A stretch of 64,000 nucleotides of DNA from Acinetobacter tibetensis (GCF_023824315.1 NZ_CP098732.1:2666001-2730000); one strand, 5' to 3'. Shown: positions 35,276 through 46,266, counted from the stretch's first letter. Notes: generated from the sequence alone by a model not told the origin. Numbers and translations: made by a program.

Positions 35276-36469
35276 TTATTCATCCAAAATCGATTCAAAG
35301 GCTTTCAAACGCTTATAAATGGACAACAGTTCAATAATGGTTTTCCAAGACATAATTAAATATTGGAAAGATTCACGAACTTTATCAAAAACATTACCAA
35401 TCTGATTGACCAAACCTAAGGTCATTTTTCCTGCTGCAATGGACGGAAATAGCACCACTAAGCTATATAAAATATCAAGTTGTCGGTACCACGTTGCCAC
35501 CAAGTTGAAATAGGCATAATGAAAATACAGACGGAAATAGTTTTTGCGTACGCGACTAAAAAGTTCAGCTAAGGTTGCAGGCTGCGCACGATCTACATGA
35601 TCTTCTCCATATACCAATTCTTTACGATATGCTGCTTCCACTCTCTGATTATTAAATTCCAAACCTGGCAGCTTATTCCCCACTACCATCAATAATACGG
35701 TACCAAAAATTGCCCAAATAATAGATGCCCAGACCAGTGAATGCTCAACTTCTCCCACTATCGGTAATACGGGCACATGTTTGGACAGATCAAATAAAAT
35801 AGGCAAGAAAGCGACCAAAATCATAATGGCTTTAATCAGCTCGACCCCCAAATCTTCCATAATGGTGGCAAAACGCATGGTGTCTTCCTGCACACGCTGT
35901 GATGCCCCTTCAACTTGGCGTAGTTTTTCCCAGCGTTCCGTATAGTATTCATTCATTGCTGTGCGCCAGCGGAATACATAGTGACTGGTAAAAAAAGCGT
36001 TAATCACGGCAAAAGTCACTGCGACCATCGCAATATAGAGAAAGGTTAAGGTGCCCATATATAGGTCTTTAATATTACCGCCTTTGCCCAACATATTTTG
36101 GATTAAGTCCCAAAATGGACCATACCAAGCATTGATTGCAACACTGACCTGTACGCCAAACCAGATGTTAAACAAAATAAAGGCAGAACCCCAAATCGAC
36201 CAACGTTGCCATTTATTGTTGGAAAAAAACTTCCAGAACAAAGCAAAGAGTGCAGTTGAAATAAAGAACCAGACATAAAACCATAAAAATGAAGGTGACC
36301 AAAAGCGACTCACGCCGACAGGTAACTCAGCATTGGTATATCCCTGTGGCCATCCAATGGCACTCCCCCATGTATTTCCTCCCGTGTACCACAACGTCAT
36401 ATTAAGTACTGACCAGATCAACACCGAAATAAAAAACCATTTGGGATTTGGAAAAAATGATTTAAACAT
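35276..36469 (-). CDS. sbmA: SbmA/BacA-like peptide transporter
   Basis: 397 aa, seven to eight membrane helices. The start '[28 protein letters not shown]' and blocks '[12 protein letters not shown]', '[15 protein letters not shown]', '[22 protein letters not shown]' and '[18 protein letters not shown]' are those of SbmA. It is a proton-driven inner-membrane importer of proline-rich antimicrobial peptides, microcins and bleomycin. Length matches SbmA (406 aa in E. coli). A Fur-like dyad lies ~125 bp upstream. Confidence 0.92.
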   Translation of the reverse strand: MFKSFFPNPKWFFISVLIWSVLNMTLWYTGGNTWGSAIGWPQGYTNAELPVGVSRFWSPSFLWFYVWFFISTALFALFWKFFSNNKWQRWSIWGSAFILFNIWFGVQVSVAINAWYGPFWDLIQNMLGKGGNIKDLYMGTLTFLYIAMVAVTFAVINAFFTSHYVFRWRTAMNEYYTERWEKLRQVEGASQRVQEDTMRFATIMEDLGVELIKAIMILVAFLPILFDLSKHVPVLPIVGEVEHSLVWASIIWAIFGTVLLMVVGNKLPGLEFNNQRVEAAYRKELVYGEDHVDRAQPATLAELFSRVRKNYFRLYFHYAYFNLVATWYRQLDILYSLVVLFPSIAAGKMTLGLVNQIGNVFDKVRESFQYLIMSWKTIIELLSIYKRLKAFESILDE

Positions 36470-36938
36470 TGAACCCGAAAATCCTTGAATTATTTGAATG
36501 GATATCCTTGGAATACTAATCCTAATTTTGTAATTTCTGGTACGAACTTTTGCAGATATTTGTACTTTTTTCTTTTGTAATCATTTATTTATGCAAATAA
36601 TTCTCATTTGCGCAATCTTTTTGTGGATCAATCGCATAATTTTTTATCCATTAGAGTTTCACATTCCAACACTGACCTTTCGTCCATAACGATTGATTCT
36701 TTTACATAATGATTATATTGGTAATCAATCAGCCTCCCTATATATTGCTTATAGATTGGCTATTACTAAAAAAGCAGCAAGATGTGAAATAGAGTTTCGA
36801 TTTTTATCAAGATCGATAGAATTTTTTCATCGTTATTCCATGAAATTTTTTGTATTTCAGACGTAGGGCAATCTATGTCTGAAAGGAATAATGTTAGACT
36901 GTTGCCATAAAATTAACTAAATTGATGAGGAGAATAAT
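36470..36938. other. Gene-free gap between sbmA and a small gene
   Basis: 469 bp of AT-rich DNA with no credible gene. It holds the Fur-like dyad at 36593-36611 and presumably divergent promoters for sbmA and the 64-aa gene at 36939. Confidence 0.5.
36593..36611. promoter_or_regulatory. Possible Fur box
   Basis: GCAAATAATTCTCATTTGC is a 6-bp dyad with 7-bp spacer that matches the 19-bp Fur consensus at 12 positions. It lies ~125 bp upstream of sbmA. The match is moderate. Confidence 0.3.
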
Positions 36939-37133
36939 ATGGAATCATTTGTCATCGAACTGATTAAACCAATTACCCTAGAAAAAGAAAATCACACCGC
37001 GAAAGTCTTCGAAGAAGGCACGATTCTTAAAGTCTTATTGAAAACACCGAATTCTTTATTGGTAAGTGATGATAGCAAATTTAGTTTTACTGTAGATTTA
37101 GATGGCGAAAATATCATTTGGTGTAAACTTTAA
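36939..37133 (+). CDS. Small uncharacterised protein (64 aa)
   Basis: GAGGAGAATAAT leads into the ATG, an excellent ribosome-binding site, so expression is likely. The protein is acidic and beta-like ('FVIELIKPITLEKENHTAKVFEEGTILKVLL', 'KFSFTVDLDGENIIWCKL'), with no signal peptide or membrane segment. I do not recognise a family. Confidence 0.65.
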   Translation: MESFVIELIKPITLEKENHTAKVFEEGTILKVLLKTPNSLLVSDDSKFSFTVDLDGENIIWCKL

Positions 37134-37386
37134 GATTCCACTCTGCCCGCCAAGATACATGAATTGTCATATTCACCACCCCATATCGGGTATATGGCGT
37201 GGTTACGTTCACAAGCTCTAATTGAGTGAATTTAAACACTGATGAATATTGGCAAATCAATAACAATAATTTTAAGCAAAACACAATTGCTATATTTACA
37301 TTCGGTCAATTCAACTTATTATATATTTGTTTCTCTACCCGACACACAGATGGAATTGTGTGAATGCCCTACAAGGTTTTTAAAAG

Positions 37387-38205
37387 ATGAAAAAAATAAT
37401 TCTTGCTAGTTTAATCGCGATGTCCACACAATTCGCATTTGCCGAAAGCAAACCTGCTACAGCAGATCCCGCTTTTACTGAAGTCGAAGCCATGGTCAAA
37501 GCCAATAATATGACGGGTGCCTATCAGGCATTGGAAAAACTTGGCAAGGCAGGCAATGCTCAAGCCCTTTACAATTTAGGTTATTTAACCCAAATGGGGC
37601 AAGGCACAACCAAAGATGAAAAGAAAGCCATTCAGCTTTACGAGCAATCTGCCAGTAAAGGTTACCCCGTTGCGGACTATGTACTTGGCAAAAATTATTT
37701 AGCAGGTACTTTGGGTTTAAAACAAGATACAGCGAAAGCAAAACAGTATTTTGAAAAAGCCTCTGCTAAAGGTTTTAGCGATGCAACAGTTGATCTGGCG
37801 GTGTTACTTTTTTCTGAAAATAACCCAGCCTCGGACAAACTGGCATTACAAAAGCTTGATCCTTTAATCAAAAAAGGGAATTTCCAAGCCCTTCACGCTA
37901 AAGCCTTGTATGACATTAGCACTGGATTCAAAAACAAAGATGAAGCTCCGATTAAGCAAGGTTTAGCCAGCATTCAAAGCTTGGCACAAAAAGGTTATAT
38001 TCCTGCATTAATGGCAGTAGGTAATATGTTTACCAATGGCAATATCGTGCCGCAAAATCTGCCTGAAGCGAAAAAAATCTTCGTGGCACTTGCCAAAGAA
38101 AATGTACCACAAGCACAGGAATCGTTAGCCGTGGTTGAAAAAATGATGGCTGAACAGGCGAAAGTATCAACCGCATCATCCACTAAAGCCGCGAAAAAAA
38201 GCTAA
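37387..38205 (+). CDS. Sel1-repeat (SLR) periplasmic protein
   Basis: 272 aa with a signal peptide ('MKKIILASLIAMSTQFAFA', cut at ~19). Sel1-like 36-residue repeats follow: 'AQALYNLGYLTQMGQGTTKDEKKAIQLYEQSASKGY', 'ADYVLGKNYLAG...KQYFEKASAKGF' and 'IPALMAVGNMFTNG...AKKIFVALAKENV'. The C-terminus is a Lys/Ala/Ser-rich tail. SLR proteins are helical scaffolds for protein contacts. It is a single-gene unit with a strong terminator. Confidence 0.82.
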   Translation: MKKIILASLIAMSTQFAFAESKPATADPAFTEVEAMVKANNMTGAYQALEKLGKAGNAQALYNLGYLTQMGQGTTKDEKKAIQLYEQSASKGYPVADYVLGKNYLAGTLGLKQDTAKAKQYFEKASAKGFSDATVDLAVLLFSENNPASDKLALQKLDPLIKKGNFQALHAKALYDISTGFKNKDEAPIKQGLASIQSLAQKGYIPALMAVGNMFTNGNIVPQNLPEAKKIFVALAKENVPQAQESLAVVEKMMAEQAKVSTASSTKAAKKS

Positions 38206-38228
38206 TTTATCCTGATTACTTGCTCATA

Positions 38229-38260
38229 TAAAAATGCCCATCTAAAGATGGGCATTTTTA
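38229..38260. terminator. Terminator between Sel1 gene and AEC transporter gene
   Basis: Stem AAAATGCCCATCT with AGATGGGCATTTT, T-run after; lies between convergent genes and can work both ways. Confidence 0.85.
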
Positions 38261-38281
38261 TGGCTAGAAAGTACGGCACTT

Positions 38282-39208
38282 CTATCCCCACCAAAATGCA
38301 ATTAGCCCACTCACAACCCCAAAACCCAGTACCGTACTGAGCATTAAAGGCGTGAGTGCTTTTTCATTCAAACCATAAGTCTGTCCAAATATGCCAAACG
38401 CAATTGGCATAGGCAATGCCGCCAATAAAGTTCCTGCATACAACATTTCCTGACTGACATTCGGCAGTACCGAAAACAGAAGAAAAATGGTCAATGGCAT
38501 TAGAATAATTTTAAAGAAAACCAAAACAAGGCTTTGTATATCAACAGCTTTAAAACCTATACCCACCAAACTCCCACCAATCACAAACAACGCCAGTGGC
38601 GATGCCGTCTTCCCCAGCATTGCTAGAATCTGATCGATGGCAGCGGGCAATTTTAGCCCCAATAACACACAGCTCATCCCTAAAATAATGGCTAAAATGA
38701 CGGGGTTTTTCAGCAGATTAACCAACGTTGGAAGGGCAACCTGTTTAAAACTGCCCTGCTGCTGTAGTCCTGCCTCAGCAATCATTAACACCAAAGCCAC
38801 AATCAGCAGATTTTCAATAATCAATGTCAGAGAAATATAAATTGCCGCATGTTGACCAATCAGCATGGTCAAAATTGCAGTACCAATAAATCCTGTATTT
38901 GACATCGATGCCCCCATCGCCATAACAGCCGAAGCAGTTAAGCGATGCTGGAAATAATGCCGATATAAAACAAAGGCACAAACAAACAGCAGTAATGAGC
39001 CACCACCATACGCAATGAAATAACTCGGGTGCCAAATCTCATTTAGATTACGACTGGCTAAGGCATGTAATAAAAATGCAGGTAATGCGATCTTGATCAC
39101 GAAGGCACTGAGCGCTTTAATCTGTTCAGACAGGATTAAGCCACCTTTGACACAGGCAAACCCAAGCAATACCAACAATATAATCGGCAAAATAATACTT
39201 AAGACCAC
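38282..39208 (-). CDS. AEC family transporter (auxin efflux carrier-like)
   Basis: 308 aa if started at the GTG at 39208, which has GGAG seven bases ahead; a TTG six codons earlier is the alternative. Ten membrane helices. 'ILPIILLVLLGFACVKGGLIL' and 'MGASMSNTGFIGTAILTMLIG' (the 'N.g..g.Pl' break in helix 4) and 'AALPMPIAFGIFGQTYG' near the end fit the AEC/MdcF group, which moves malonate, malate or other organic anions. Substrate unknown. Confidence 0.85.
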   Translation of the reverse strand: MVLSIILPIILLVLLGFACVKGGLILSEQIKALSAFVIKIALPAFLLHALASRNLNEIWHPSYFIAYGGGSLLLFVCAFVLYRHYFQHRLTASAVMAMGASMSNTGFIGTAILTMLIGQHAAIYISLTLIIENLLIVALVLMIAEAGLQQQGSFKQVALPTLVNLLKNPVILAIILGMSCVLLGLKLPAAIDQILAMLGKTASPLALFVIGGSLVGIGFKAVDIQSLVLVFFKIILMPLTIFLLFSVLPNVSQEMLYAGTLLAALPMPIAFGIFGQTYGLNEKALTPLMLSTVLGFGVVSGLIAFWWG

Positions 39209-39322
39209 ATGTGTACTCCATACCAACGCTTTTTCAAAATGCCTCCTTGCTATGCTTTAGCATGCAATCATCACGGTATGATTGCGGGAAGGTTCTACGC
39301 CAACAATGAATTCAGCCTTGGT

Positions 39323-40432
39323 TTATTCCGAAAATGGCTTGAATAATTGCTTCACGCCATGCGGCTGACAACGCAAATATTGCGGTGCAATTTCCAGAGT
39401 TTCACCCAATTCTGCTGCAGCATGCCAAGGCCAACGCGGATCGTACAACATGGCACGCGCCAAACCGATGGCATCAGCTTGCTCTTGTTGCAACACCTGT
39501 TCTGCTTGTTGAGCTTCCGTAATCAACCCCACTGCAATCACTGGAATATCAATGGCTTGTTTCACAGCTTGTGCAAACGGAACTTGATAATTCGCGCCAA
39601 TCTGAATCGCCTGCTCTACATGTAAACCCCCACTGGAAACATGAATATAGGCAGCGCCCAATTGTTGCAGGCGTTTCGACAATTCAACCGATTCCTCAAC
39701 CTTCCAACCGCCATCAAACCAATCTTGGGCCGAAAGACGCACACCAATTGGGTAGCCTTGAGGTACAACATCAAGTATGGCTTGAAAAGTTTCTAAGGTC
39801 ATCCGAATGCGATTTTCAAACTCGCCACCATATTCATCCTGACGCTGATTTGCCAGTGGTGACATAAATTGATGCAACAAATAACCATGCGCTGCATGTA
39901 ACTCAATTAAATCAAATCCTGCATCCACAGCACGAATGGCAGCTTGGGCAAAATCTTGCTGAACCTGTTTAAGCTCAGCCGTCGATAATGCATGTGGAGG
40001 AATATCTTTCGGATTAAATGTCACCTCACTGGCAGAAACGGTTTGCCAACCATGTTGTTCTGTTGGAGTAAATTGTCCTCTGCCTAACCAAGGCTTATCC
40101 GTAGATGCCTTACGCCCTGCATGCGCCAATTGAATCGCAAAAGGCATTGGAGAGATTGAATGTACTTTCTTCAATAACTGCTGCATTTGATCGCGTTGTC
40201 GATCATTCCACAATCCTAAATCGGCAAAACTGATTCGTCCTTCAGGTTGCACTGCTGTCGCCTCCACAATACACAACCCCGCACCAGATAAGGCATAATT
40301 TGCCCATTGCTGTTCATGCCAATAGCTCAGCTCACCTTGATCGTTGGCTGAATATTGGCACATTGGCGCAATTACGATGCGATTTTTTACAGAGAGTGAA
40401 CCATACTGAATGGACTGAAATAAGCGTGACAT
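39323..40432 (-). CDS. Old-yellow-enzyme family NADH:flavin oxidoreductase (YqjM-like)
   Basis: 369 aa from the ATG at 40432 (GAGGC ahead). An FMN-binding TIM barrel: 'IVIAPMCQYSANDQGEL' (Cys near 26 is typical of the thermophilic-like/YqjM class), 'AIQLAHAGRKAS', and 'GFDLIELHAAHGYLLHQFMSPLANQRQDEYGG' with the substrate-binding His-x-x-His. 'VRLSAQDWFDGGW' and 'IPVIAVGLITEAQQAEQVL' complete the barrel. It reduces activated C=C bonds such as enones using NAD(P)H. Divergent from mutM. Confidence 0.9.
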   Translation of the reverse strand: MSRLFQSIQYGSLSVKNRIVIAPMCQYSANDQGELSYWHEQQWANYALSGAGLCIVEATAVQPEGRISFADLGLWNDRQRDQMQQLLKKVHSISPMPFAIQLAHAGRKASTDKPWLGRGQFTPTEQHGWQTVSASEVTFNPKDIPPHALSTAELKQVQQDFAQAAIRAVDAGFDLIELHAAHGYLLHQFMSPLANQRQDEYGGEFENRIRMTLETFQAILDVVPQGYPIGVRLSAQDWFDGGWKVEESVELSKRLQQLGAAYIHVSSGGLHVEQAIQIGANYQVPFAQAVKQAIDIPVIAVGLITEAQQAEQVLQQEQADAIGLARAMLYDPRWPWHAAAELGETLEIAPQYLRCQPHGVKQLFKPFSE

Positions 40433-40624
40433 GCGATGCCTCATCATTCTAATTTTCGTGACTTATCACGTTATACAGATTATGCCGAGGCTGCAAATAC
40501 TCTTTTCATCTATTGTTGAAGTCCCATCCTCAAAAGAAAGCGATCAGATTTTGAAAAGGCTTGCATTCCCGCCTATTCAGCCCGATATTAGCCTTGTTGT
40601 CCTAGAACCGTCATTTTGAAGCTT

Positions 40625-41476
40625 ATGCCTGAATTACCTGAAGTTGAAACCACCAAAACCAGCCTGCTCCCGCTGATTGGGCAAAATATTCAATCCGTTA
40701 CAGTCTTTGAGCCACGTTTACGCTGGCCGATACCTGATGATTTGCACCGTTTACAAGGACAAAAACTACTCAAACTCACGCGTCGCTCTAAGTATATTTT
40801 GGCGGAATTTGAACAAGATCGGATGCTTTGGCATTTAGGCATGTCTGGCAGTTTTAGATTGTGTGAAACACATGAAGAAAAACGCAAACACGATCATTTA
40901 ATTCTTCAATTTGATGACATTCAATTGCGCTATCACGACCCGCGTCGCTTTGGCTGTATTCTTTGGTGGGATGCAGAAACTGAAGCAAAACTGCTTGCCC
41001 CTTTAGGACCTGAGCCTCTCAGCGAAACATTCAATGCAGAATATTTAAGCCAAAAACTGAAAAACAAACAGGTCGGCATAAAAATTGCACTCATGGATAA
41101 TCATGTGGTGGTAGGTGTAGGCAACATCTATGCCACTGAAAGCCTATTCAATTTGGGCATACATCCAGCACAAATAGCCTCAAGTTTATCTATGCAGCAA
41201 ATTGAAAAACTGGTGCAGGAAACCAAAAGAATCTTACAGCACGCCATTCAACTGGGTGGATCAACGCTACGAGATTATAGTAACGCGATGGGGGAAAATG
41301 GCTACTTTCAACAAACCCTGCTCGCTTATGGTCGTGCTGGTGAAATGTGTGTGAACTGTGAAACAACATTGGAAAATTTAAAACTGGGGCAACGTGCAAG
41401 TGTCTTCTGCCCACAATGCCAACCCTTGAAACAGGTAGCTAAAACGACAGCAATCAAGCGAGGTAAGATCAAATGA
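40625..41476 (+). CDS. mutM: Formamidopyrimidine-DNA glycosylase MutM (Fpg)
   Basis: 283 aa. The ATG at 40625 gives 'MPELPEVETT', where Pro (residue 2) becomes the catalytic N-terminus and Glu (residue 3) is the general acid; an ATG three codons earlier would bury it. The helix-two-turn-helix and 'GVGNIYATESLFNLGIHP' follow. The zinc finger is at the C-terminus (CVNC...CPQC). The enzyme removes 8-oxoguanine and Fapy lesions. It overlaps the peptidyl-prolyl isomerase gene by 4 bp. Confidence 0.94.
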   Translation: MPELPEVETTKTSLLPLIGQNIQSVTVFEPRLRWPIPDDLHRLQGQKLLKLTRRSKYILAEFEQDRMLWHLGMSGSFRLCETHEEKRKHDHLILQFDDIQLRYHDPRRFGCILWWDAETEAKLLAPLGPEPLSETFNAEYLSQKLKNKQVGIKIALMDNHVVVGVGNIYATESLFNLGIHPAQIASSLSMQQIEKLVQETKRILQHAIQLGGSTLRDYSNAMGENGYFQQTLLAYGRAGEMCVNCETTLENLKLGQRASVFCPQCQPLKQVAKTTAIKRGKIK

Positions 41477-41757
41477 AAACAGCCATTGTTCGACATATTC
41501 TGGTCAAAGATAAAGAGTTAGCTGAGCAGTTAAAAAAGAAAATTTTAGATGGTGCCGATTTTGCCAAAATTGCCAAACAATACTCGACCTGTAATTCAGG
41601 TAAGCGTGGTGGTGAACTGGGTGAGGTGAAAAAGGGACAATTGGTGCCCGTTATTGATAAACTGGTCTTTACTGCGGCTGAACACGTCTTGCATGGTCCA
41701 GTGAAAAGCCAATTTGGCTTTCATTTGGTTGAAATAAAATTCCGTATGGCATTCTAA
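41473..41757 (+). CDS. Parvulin-type peptidyl-prolyl cis-trans isomerase
   Basis: 94 aa single-domain parvulin. 'RHILVKDKELAEQLKKKILDGADFAKIAKQYSTCNSGKRGGELGEVKKGQLVPVIDKLVF' in outline, ending 'HGPVKSQFGFHLVEIKFR'. Length and sequence resemble E. coli PpiC (93 aa), a cytosolic isomerase. The ATGA overlap with mutM indicates coupled translation. Confidence 0.92.
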   Translation: MKTAIVRHILVKDKELAEQLKKKILDGADFAKIAKQYSTCNSGKRGGELGEVKKGQLVPVIDKLVFTAAEHVLHGPVKSQFGFHLVEIKFRMAF

Positions 41758-41814
41758 AATGATCCTGTAAAGCAGCGCCTATATGATTTTAGGCACTGCC
41801 CTTTTGATAGCGGT

Positions 41815-42144
41815 TTAAGCCGCTTTCATTTCATATATCCACGCATCCGTTCGTTCGCCCGACTCCAATTCAACTTGTACAGTGACACGTTGATACTGCA
41901 TGCCTTCAAAGGCATCTAACGAAGCCCAATGTTCAATCAATTTGTCTGTACTAAAAAAATAACCTTCTACTTTCGGGGCATCTTGGTCGAGTACAATTGC
42001 GGGCAATCCTTGGTCTGGCCCCCAATCCAAAATGTGTACCACACCATTTACATAGCCTTTTTGCCATGTGCCGCCAATGCCTTCTAAAATATGCGCATTT
42101 TCCTGATTTGGGCGTAAGGTTCCGTAGACAAACAATCGATTCAT
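41815..42144 (-). CDS. Gamma-glutamylcyclotransferase-like protein (AIG2/GGCT family)
   Basis: 109 aa. 'LFVYGTLRPNQEN' at the start is the substrate-loop motif (YGTLRxGxxN) of the GGCT/AIG2 fold. 'KVEGYFFSTDKLIEHWASLDAFEGMQYQRVTVQV' carries the conserved Asp/Glu and Y-x-R. E. coli YtfP is the nearest kind. True cyclotransferase activity is not certain for short members. Confidence 0.85.
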   Translation of the reverse strand: MNRLFVYGTLRPNQENAHILEGIGGTWQKGYVNGVVHILDWGPDQGLPAIVLDQDAPKVEGYFFSTDKLIEHWASLDAFEGMQYQRVTVQVELESGERTDAWIYEMKAA

Positions 42145-42233
42145 CGGATCTTCATCTTTTAATTAAAAAATCAGCGCGCATCTTAATCGTAAAAATGTAC
42201 AAAAACTAGCCCCTTAATGTTCAATTGATGACA

Positions 42234-42262
42234 TAAAAAACGGCACTTGAAAGTGCCGTTTA
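42234..42262 (-). terminator. Terminator of mscL
   Basis: Stem CGGCACTT with AAGTGCCG (loop of 2), extended by A/T pairs, T-run on the minus strand; 16 bp after the mscL stop. Confidence 0.85.
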
Positions 42263-42277
42263 TAAAATATAAATCGA

Positions 42278-42712
42278 TTAAGATTTATTTTTTAATTCAT
42301 CACGTATTTCACGTAGTAATTGAATATCTTCAGGTGTTGCTGCTGGTTCTGGTGCTGCTTCTTCTTGCTTACGACGCATACGGTTAATCATTTTCACCAT
42401 TAAAAACACCACCCATGCCAAGATGATGAAGTTAATTAAAATGGTAAGGAAGTTACCATAAGTCAGGACATTTACCCCTGCTTTGGTCAACTCATCTAAG
42501 GATTGTAGGTTATTCGGATTATCGCCCAAAACAAAGAATTTTTGCGTGAAATCCACACCACCACCTGTGATGACAGTAATCAGCGGCATGATAATGTCTT
42601 TTACCAATGAATCAACAATCTTACCAAATGCCCCACCGATGATCACACCGACAGCCAAATCAATCATGTTGCCTTTTACCGCAAATTCGCGAAACTCTTG
42701 AACAATGCTCAT
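42278..42712 (-). CDS. mscL: Large-conductance mechanosensitive channel MscL
   Basis: 144 aa. '[39 protein letters not shown]' is the S1/TM1 start of MscL; TM2 is ~77-100 ('[25 protein letters not shown]'). A charged C-terminal bundle follows with an Ala/Pro-rich linker ('[24 protein letters not shown]'). The pentameric channel opens under osmotic downshock. Confidence 0.95.
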   Translation of the reverse strand: MSIVQEFREFAVKGNMIDLAVGVIIGGAFGKIVDSLVKDIIMPLITVITGGGVDFTQKFFVLGDNPNNLQSLDELTKAGVNVLTYGNFLTILINFIILAWVVFLMVKMINRMRRKQEEAAPEPAATPEDIQLLREIRDELKNKS

Positions 42713-42837
42713 TGAAATCTCCAGTTATTTTTTGACTTTAATTTATGTGATGAAGTATACATTATTGAAATCTATATATTTCCATCTAATTTACTTGGTT
42801 TTGTAAATTTTCTACAACGCTTTGTTGAACAACTTAT

Positions 42838-42872
42838 ACAAAAAAAACCGCTGATCAAAATCAGCGGTTTTT
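42838..42872 (-). terminator. Terminator of typA
   Basis: Stem AACCGCTGA with TCAGCGGTT, loop of 6, followed on the minus strand by seven or more T. It lies 25 bp after the typA stop. Confidence 0.88.
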
Positions 42873-42894
42873 ATCATCCGAAGATAAGAATAAC

Positions 42895-44724
42895 TTATTT
42901 GTTACGCTTACGTTCGTTTTCAGTCAACCAGCGTTTACGGATACGGATTGACTTAGGTGTTACTTCAACTAATTCATCATCTTCAATGAACTCAAGCGCT
43001 TGTTCAAGCGTGTATTCAACAGCAGGAACAAGAGTCAACGCATCATCAGTACCAGAAGCACGTACGTTAGTTAACTGTTTCGCTTTAGTTGGGTTAACCA
43101 CCATATCGTCTGAACGTGAGTTAATCCCAACGATCATACCTTCGTAAACTTCTAACTGTGGCTTAGCGAATAGACGACCACGGTCTTGTAAGCTGAACAG
43201 TGCATAGCCAAGGCAAGTACCTTGAACCATAGAAATCAACACACCGTTTTGACGCTTCGCAACAGTACCTTGTTTCATCGGACCGTAGTGAGAGAAGCTT
43301 GAAGTCATGATTCCTGTACCAGAAGTCATGGTCAAGAATTCTGAACGGAAACCAATTAAACCACGTGAAGGCACAGTTGCTTCAATACGGATACGGCCTT
43401 TACCGTCAACTTCCATATTGGTCATTTCACCTTTACGGCTACCCATTTGTTCCATTACAGAACCTTGGTGCTGTTCTTCAACGTCAAAAGTTACGTTTTC
43501 GTATGGTTCTTGTTTTTCACCGTCAATTTCTTTGATGATTACTTGTGGGCGAGATACGCCCATTTCGAAACCTTCGCGACGCATGTTTTCAATTAAAACT
43601 GAAAGGTGAAGTTCACCACGGCCAGATACTTTGAAACGGTCTGGACTGTCAGTATCTTCTACACGTAATGCTACGTTGTGAATTAATTCGCGGTCTAAAC
43701 GTTCACGGATGTTACGTGAAGTAACGAATTTACCTTCTTTACCTGCAAACGGTGAATTGTTTACTTGGAAAGTCATGGTCACTGTAGGTTCATCTACAGA
43801 CAATGGTGGTAAAGCTTCAACATTTTTCGGATCACAAATGGTGTCAGAAATATGAAGTTCATCAATACCTGTGATACATACGATATCGCCTGCTTGAGCA
43901 GAGTCAACATCAACACGCTCTAGACCGTGGTAACCCATAATTTTTAAGATACGGCCGTTACGCGTCTTACCGTCTTTATCAATGACAGTTACAGGTGTAT
44001 TCAAACCAATTGAACCACGTTGAATACGACCCACACCGATAACACCTACGAAGCTGTTATAGTCAAGTGAAGATATCTGCATTTGGAATGGACCATCAGC
44101 ATCAACTGCTGGTGGTTCAACAATGTCAACGATTGTTTGGAATAACGGGGTCATGTCGTCAGCCAATTCTTCCGGAGAAGGACCAGCAACACCACGTAAG
44201 CCAGATGCATAAACAACTGGGAAGTCGAGCTGTTCATCAGTCGCACCCAAGTTATCAAATAAATCAAATACTTGGTCGATTACCCAGTCACAACGTGCGC
44301 TTGGTTTGTCAACTTTGTTGATAATTACGATTGGTTTCAAACCACGCGCGAACGCTTTTTGCGTTACAAAGCGAGTTTGTGGCATTGGACCTTCTTGAGA
44401 GTCAACCAATAACAATACACAGTCAACCATCGACATTACACGTTCAACTTCACCACCGAAGTCTGCGTGTCCCGGGGTGTCGACGATGTTAATACGATAC
44501 TCAGTATTCGTACGAGCATCAGTCCATTTAATTGCAGTGTTCTTTGCAAGAATGGTAATACCACGTTCACTTTCAATAGCGCCCGAATCCATGACACGCT
44601 CAATCTCACCTGCGCGATCACCGAGAGCACCTGATTGTTGAAGTAATTTATCGACAAGTGTGGTTTTACCGTGGTCGACGTGGGCAATAATTGCAATATT
44701 GCGGAGATTTTTGATATCTGACAT
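42895..44724 (-). CDS. typA: Translational GTPase TypA/BipA
   Basis: 609 aa. G1 is 'AHVDHGKTT' (14-22), G2 is in '[12 protein letters not shown]', G3 is '[12 protein letters not shown]', G4 is 'NKVD'. EF-G-like domains II, III and V follow ('[20 protein letters not shown]'), then the BipA-specific C-terminal domain. It binds 70S ribosomes and helps 50S assembly and stress or cold growth. Length matches E. coli BipA (607). It is monocistronic. Confidence 0.96.
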   Translation of the reverse strand: MSDIKNLRNIAIIAHVDHGKTTLVDKLLQQSGALGDRAGEIERVMDSGAIESERGITILAKNTAIKWTDARTNTEYRINIVDTPGHADFGGEVERVMSMVDCVLLLVDSQEGPMPQTRFVTQKAFARGLKPIVIINKVDKPSARCDWVIDQVFDLFDNLGATDEQLDFPVVYASGLRGVAGPSPEELADDMTPLFQTIVDIVEPPAVDADGPFQMQISSLDYNSFVGVIGVGRIQRGSIGLNTPVTVIDKDGKTRNGRILKIMGYHGLERVDVDSAQAGDIVCITGIDELHISDTICDPKNVEALPPLSVDEPTVTMTFQVNNSPFAGKEGKFVTSRNIRERLDRELIHNVALRVEDTDSPDRFKVSGRGELHLSVLIENMRREGFEMGVSRPQVIIKEIDGEKQEPYENVTFDVEEQHQGSVMEQMGSRKGEMTNMEVDGKGRIRIEATVPSRGLIGFRSEFLTMTSGTGIMTSSFSHYGPMKQGTVAKRQNGVLISMVQGTCLGYALFSLQDRGRLFAKPQLEVYEGMIVGINSRSDDMVVNPTKAKQLTNVRASGTDDALTLVPAVEYTLEQALEFIEDDELVEVTPKSIRIRKRWLTENERKRNK

Positions 44725-44895
44725 AGAATTCGATAAGTCTAAAACTTGAGGGCAAATTATACAGAAAAATAATAGATTTTAGTAGTGACAGTTTATTGAC
44801 AAGCTCATTTTTTTTCACAAGTGGTCGGCATTTTGTTTTGTAAAGCCGTGTAACTCGATTAGAATAGCGCCATCTTGGCCCACAGCTTTTGGCTT

Positions 44896-46266
44896 ATGTC
44901 TCATCAGAATCAATCTCCCCATTCGCAAGATCAGCTTGACTTGGTCTATGGTTTAAATGACCGTCCAAAGCCGCTGATTGCTTTCCTCGCTGCTTTTCAG
45001 CACTTACTTGCCATTATTGTTCCGATTGTTACGCCGGGCTTACTCATCTGCTTAGCTTTAGGCGTATCCCAAAAAGATACCAACATGATTTTATCCATGT
45101 CTTTGGTTATTTCTGGCATAGCAACCTTCTTACAATGTAAAAAAGTGGGTCCTTTTGGCGCAGGTTTACTGATTGTTCAAGGCACAAGTTTTAACTTTAT
45201 TGGCCCAATTATTGGAATTGGGTCTGCCATGGTTGCTGCAGGCACACCTGTAGAATCAGTTATGGCAGCGATTTTTGGCGTGGTGATTGCAGGTTCATTC
45301 ATTGAGATGGGCGTTTCGCGTATTTTGCCTTGGGTCAAAATGCTCATTACCCCATTGGTCACAGGCATTGTGGTGCTGTTGATTGGTCTGACTTTAATTA
45401 AGGAAGGCTTAATCAGCATGGGCGGTGGCTATCAAGCCATGTCAAACAATACCTTTGCCAATGCAGACAACTTAATCATGTCGTGTACAGTGCTGGCACT
45501 GATCATTATATTGAACCGTATTCATATTACTTGGGTCAAAAGTTCAGCCATTTTAATCGCACTGATTGTCGGCTATATCCTTGCAGCCTTTATGGGACAT
45601 CTCGATTTTTCAGGTCTAAAAGATGCTCCTTTGGTACAAATACCCACACCAATGCACTTTGGAATTGACTTCTCTTGGAGCTTGTTTATTCCTATGGCCT
45701 TTATTTATCTGGTCACATCTTTAGAAGCAATTGGTGATATTACGGCAACCTCTAAGCTTTCCAACCAACCAGTCGATGGTGCAATATGGATGGAACGCAT
45801 TAAAGGCGGTGTATTGGTCAATGGGGCAAACTCATTCCTCGCGGGTATTTTCAATACCTTCCCTAGCTCGGTCTTTGCGCAAAACAATGGTGTGATTCAA
45901 CTTACTGGCGTTGCGAGTCGCTACGTCGGTATCTGGATTGCCGCCTTGTTGGTCATTTTGGGTTTACTTCCTGCGGTTGCAGGCGTGATTCAAGCCGTTC
46001 CTCAAGCCGTGTTAGGCGGTGCTGTCATGGTCATGTTTGGTGCTGTAGCAGCATCAGGCATTAATATTCTTGCAGGAGTACATCTAGACCGTCGCGCCCT
46101 GCTCATTATTGCGATTTCACTCGCATTAGGACTGGGCGTTGCTCAAGTACCACAAATTTTAGAGCACCTGCCTGAATTGTTCCGTAACATTTTTAGTTCA
46201 GGTGTTGCAACAGGTGGTATTGCCGCACTGGTTTTAAATATTGTGCTTCCTGAAACGAAGAAATAA
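44896..46266 (+). CDS. NCS2 family nucleobase permease (uracil/xanthine type)
   Basis: 456 aa from the ATG at 44896 ('[11 protein letters not shown]'); no strong ribosome-binding site, so a TTG at 44875 is not excluded. Fourteen-helix NCS2 fold: '[18 protein letters not shown]', '[15 protein letters not shown]', '[15 protein letters not shown]' (NCS2 TM8 with the key Glu) and '[27 protein letters not shown]' (signature in TM9-10). The pattern is closer to XanP/UacT (purine) than UraA. Divergent from typA. Confidence 0.88.
   Translation: MSHQNQSPHSQDQLDLVYGLNDRPKPLIAFLAAFQHLLAIIVPIVTPGLLICLALGVSQKDTNMILSMSLVISGIATFLQCKKVGPFGAGLLIVQGTSFNFIGPIIGIGSAMVAAGTPVESVMAAIFGVVIAGSFIEMGVSRILPWVKMLITPLVTGIVVLLIGLTLIKEGLISMGGGYQAMSNNTFANADNLIMSCTVLALIIILNRIHITWVKSSAILIALIVGYILAAFMGHLDFSGLKDAPLVQIPTPMHFGIDFSWSLFIPMAFIYLVTSLEAIGDITATSKLSNQPVDGAIWMERIKGGVLVNGANSFLAGIFNTFPSSVFAQNNGVIQLTGVASRYVGIWIAALLVILGLLPAVAGVIQAVPQAVLGGAVMVMFGAVAASGINILAGVHLDRRALLIIAISLALGLGVAQVPQILEHLPELFRNIFSSGVATGGIAALVLNIVLPETKK

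Noticed and set aside
40431..40619. Plus-strand 62-codon frame between the OYE gene and mutM
   Set aside because: It begins over the OYE start region and has no family likeness; the gap is better read as divergent promoters.
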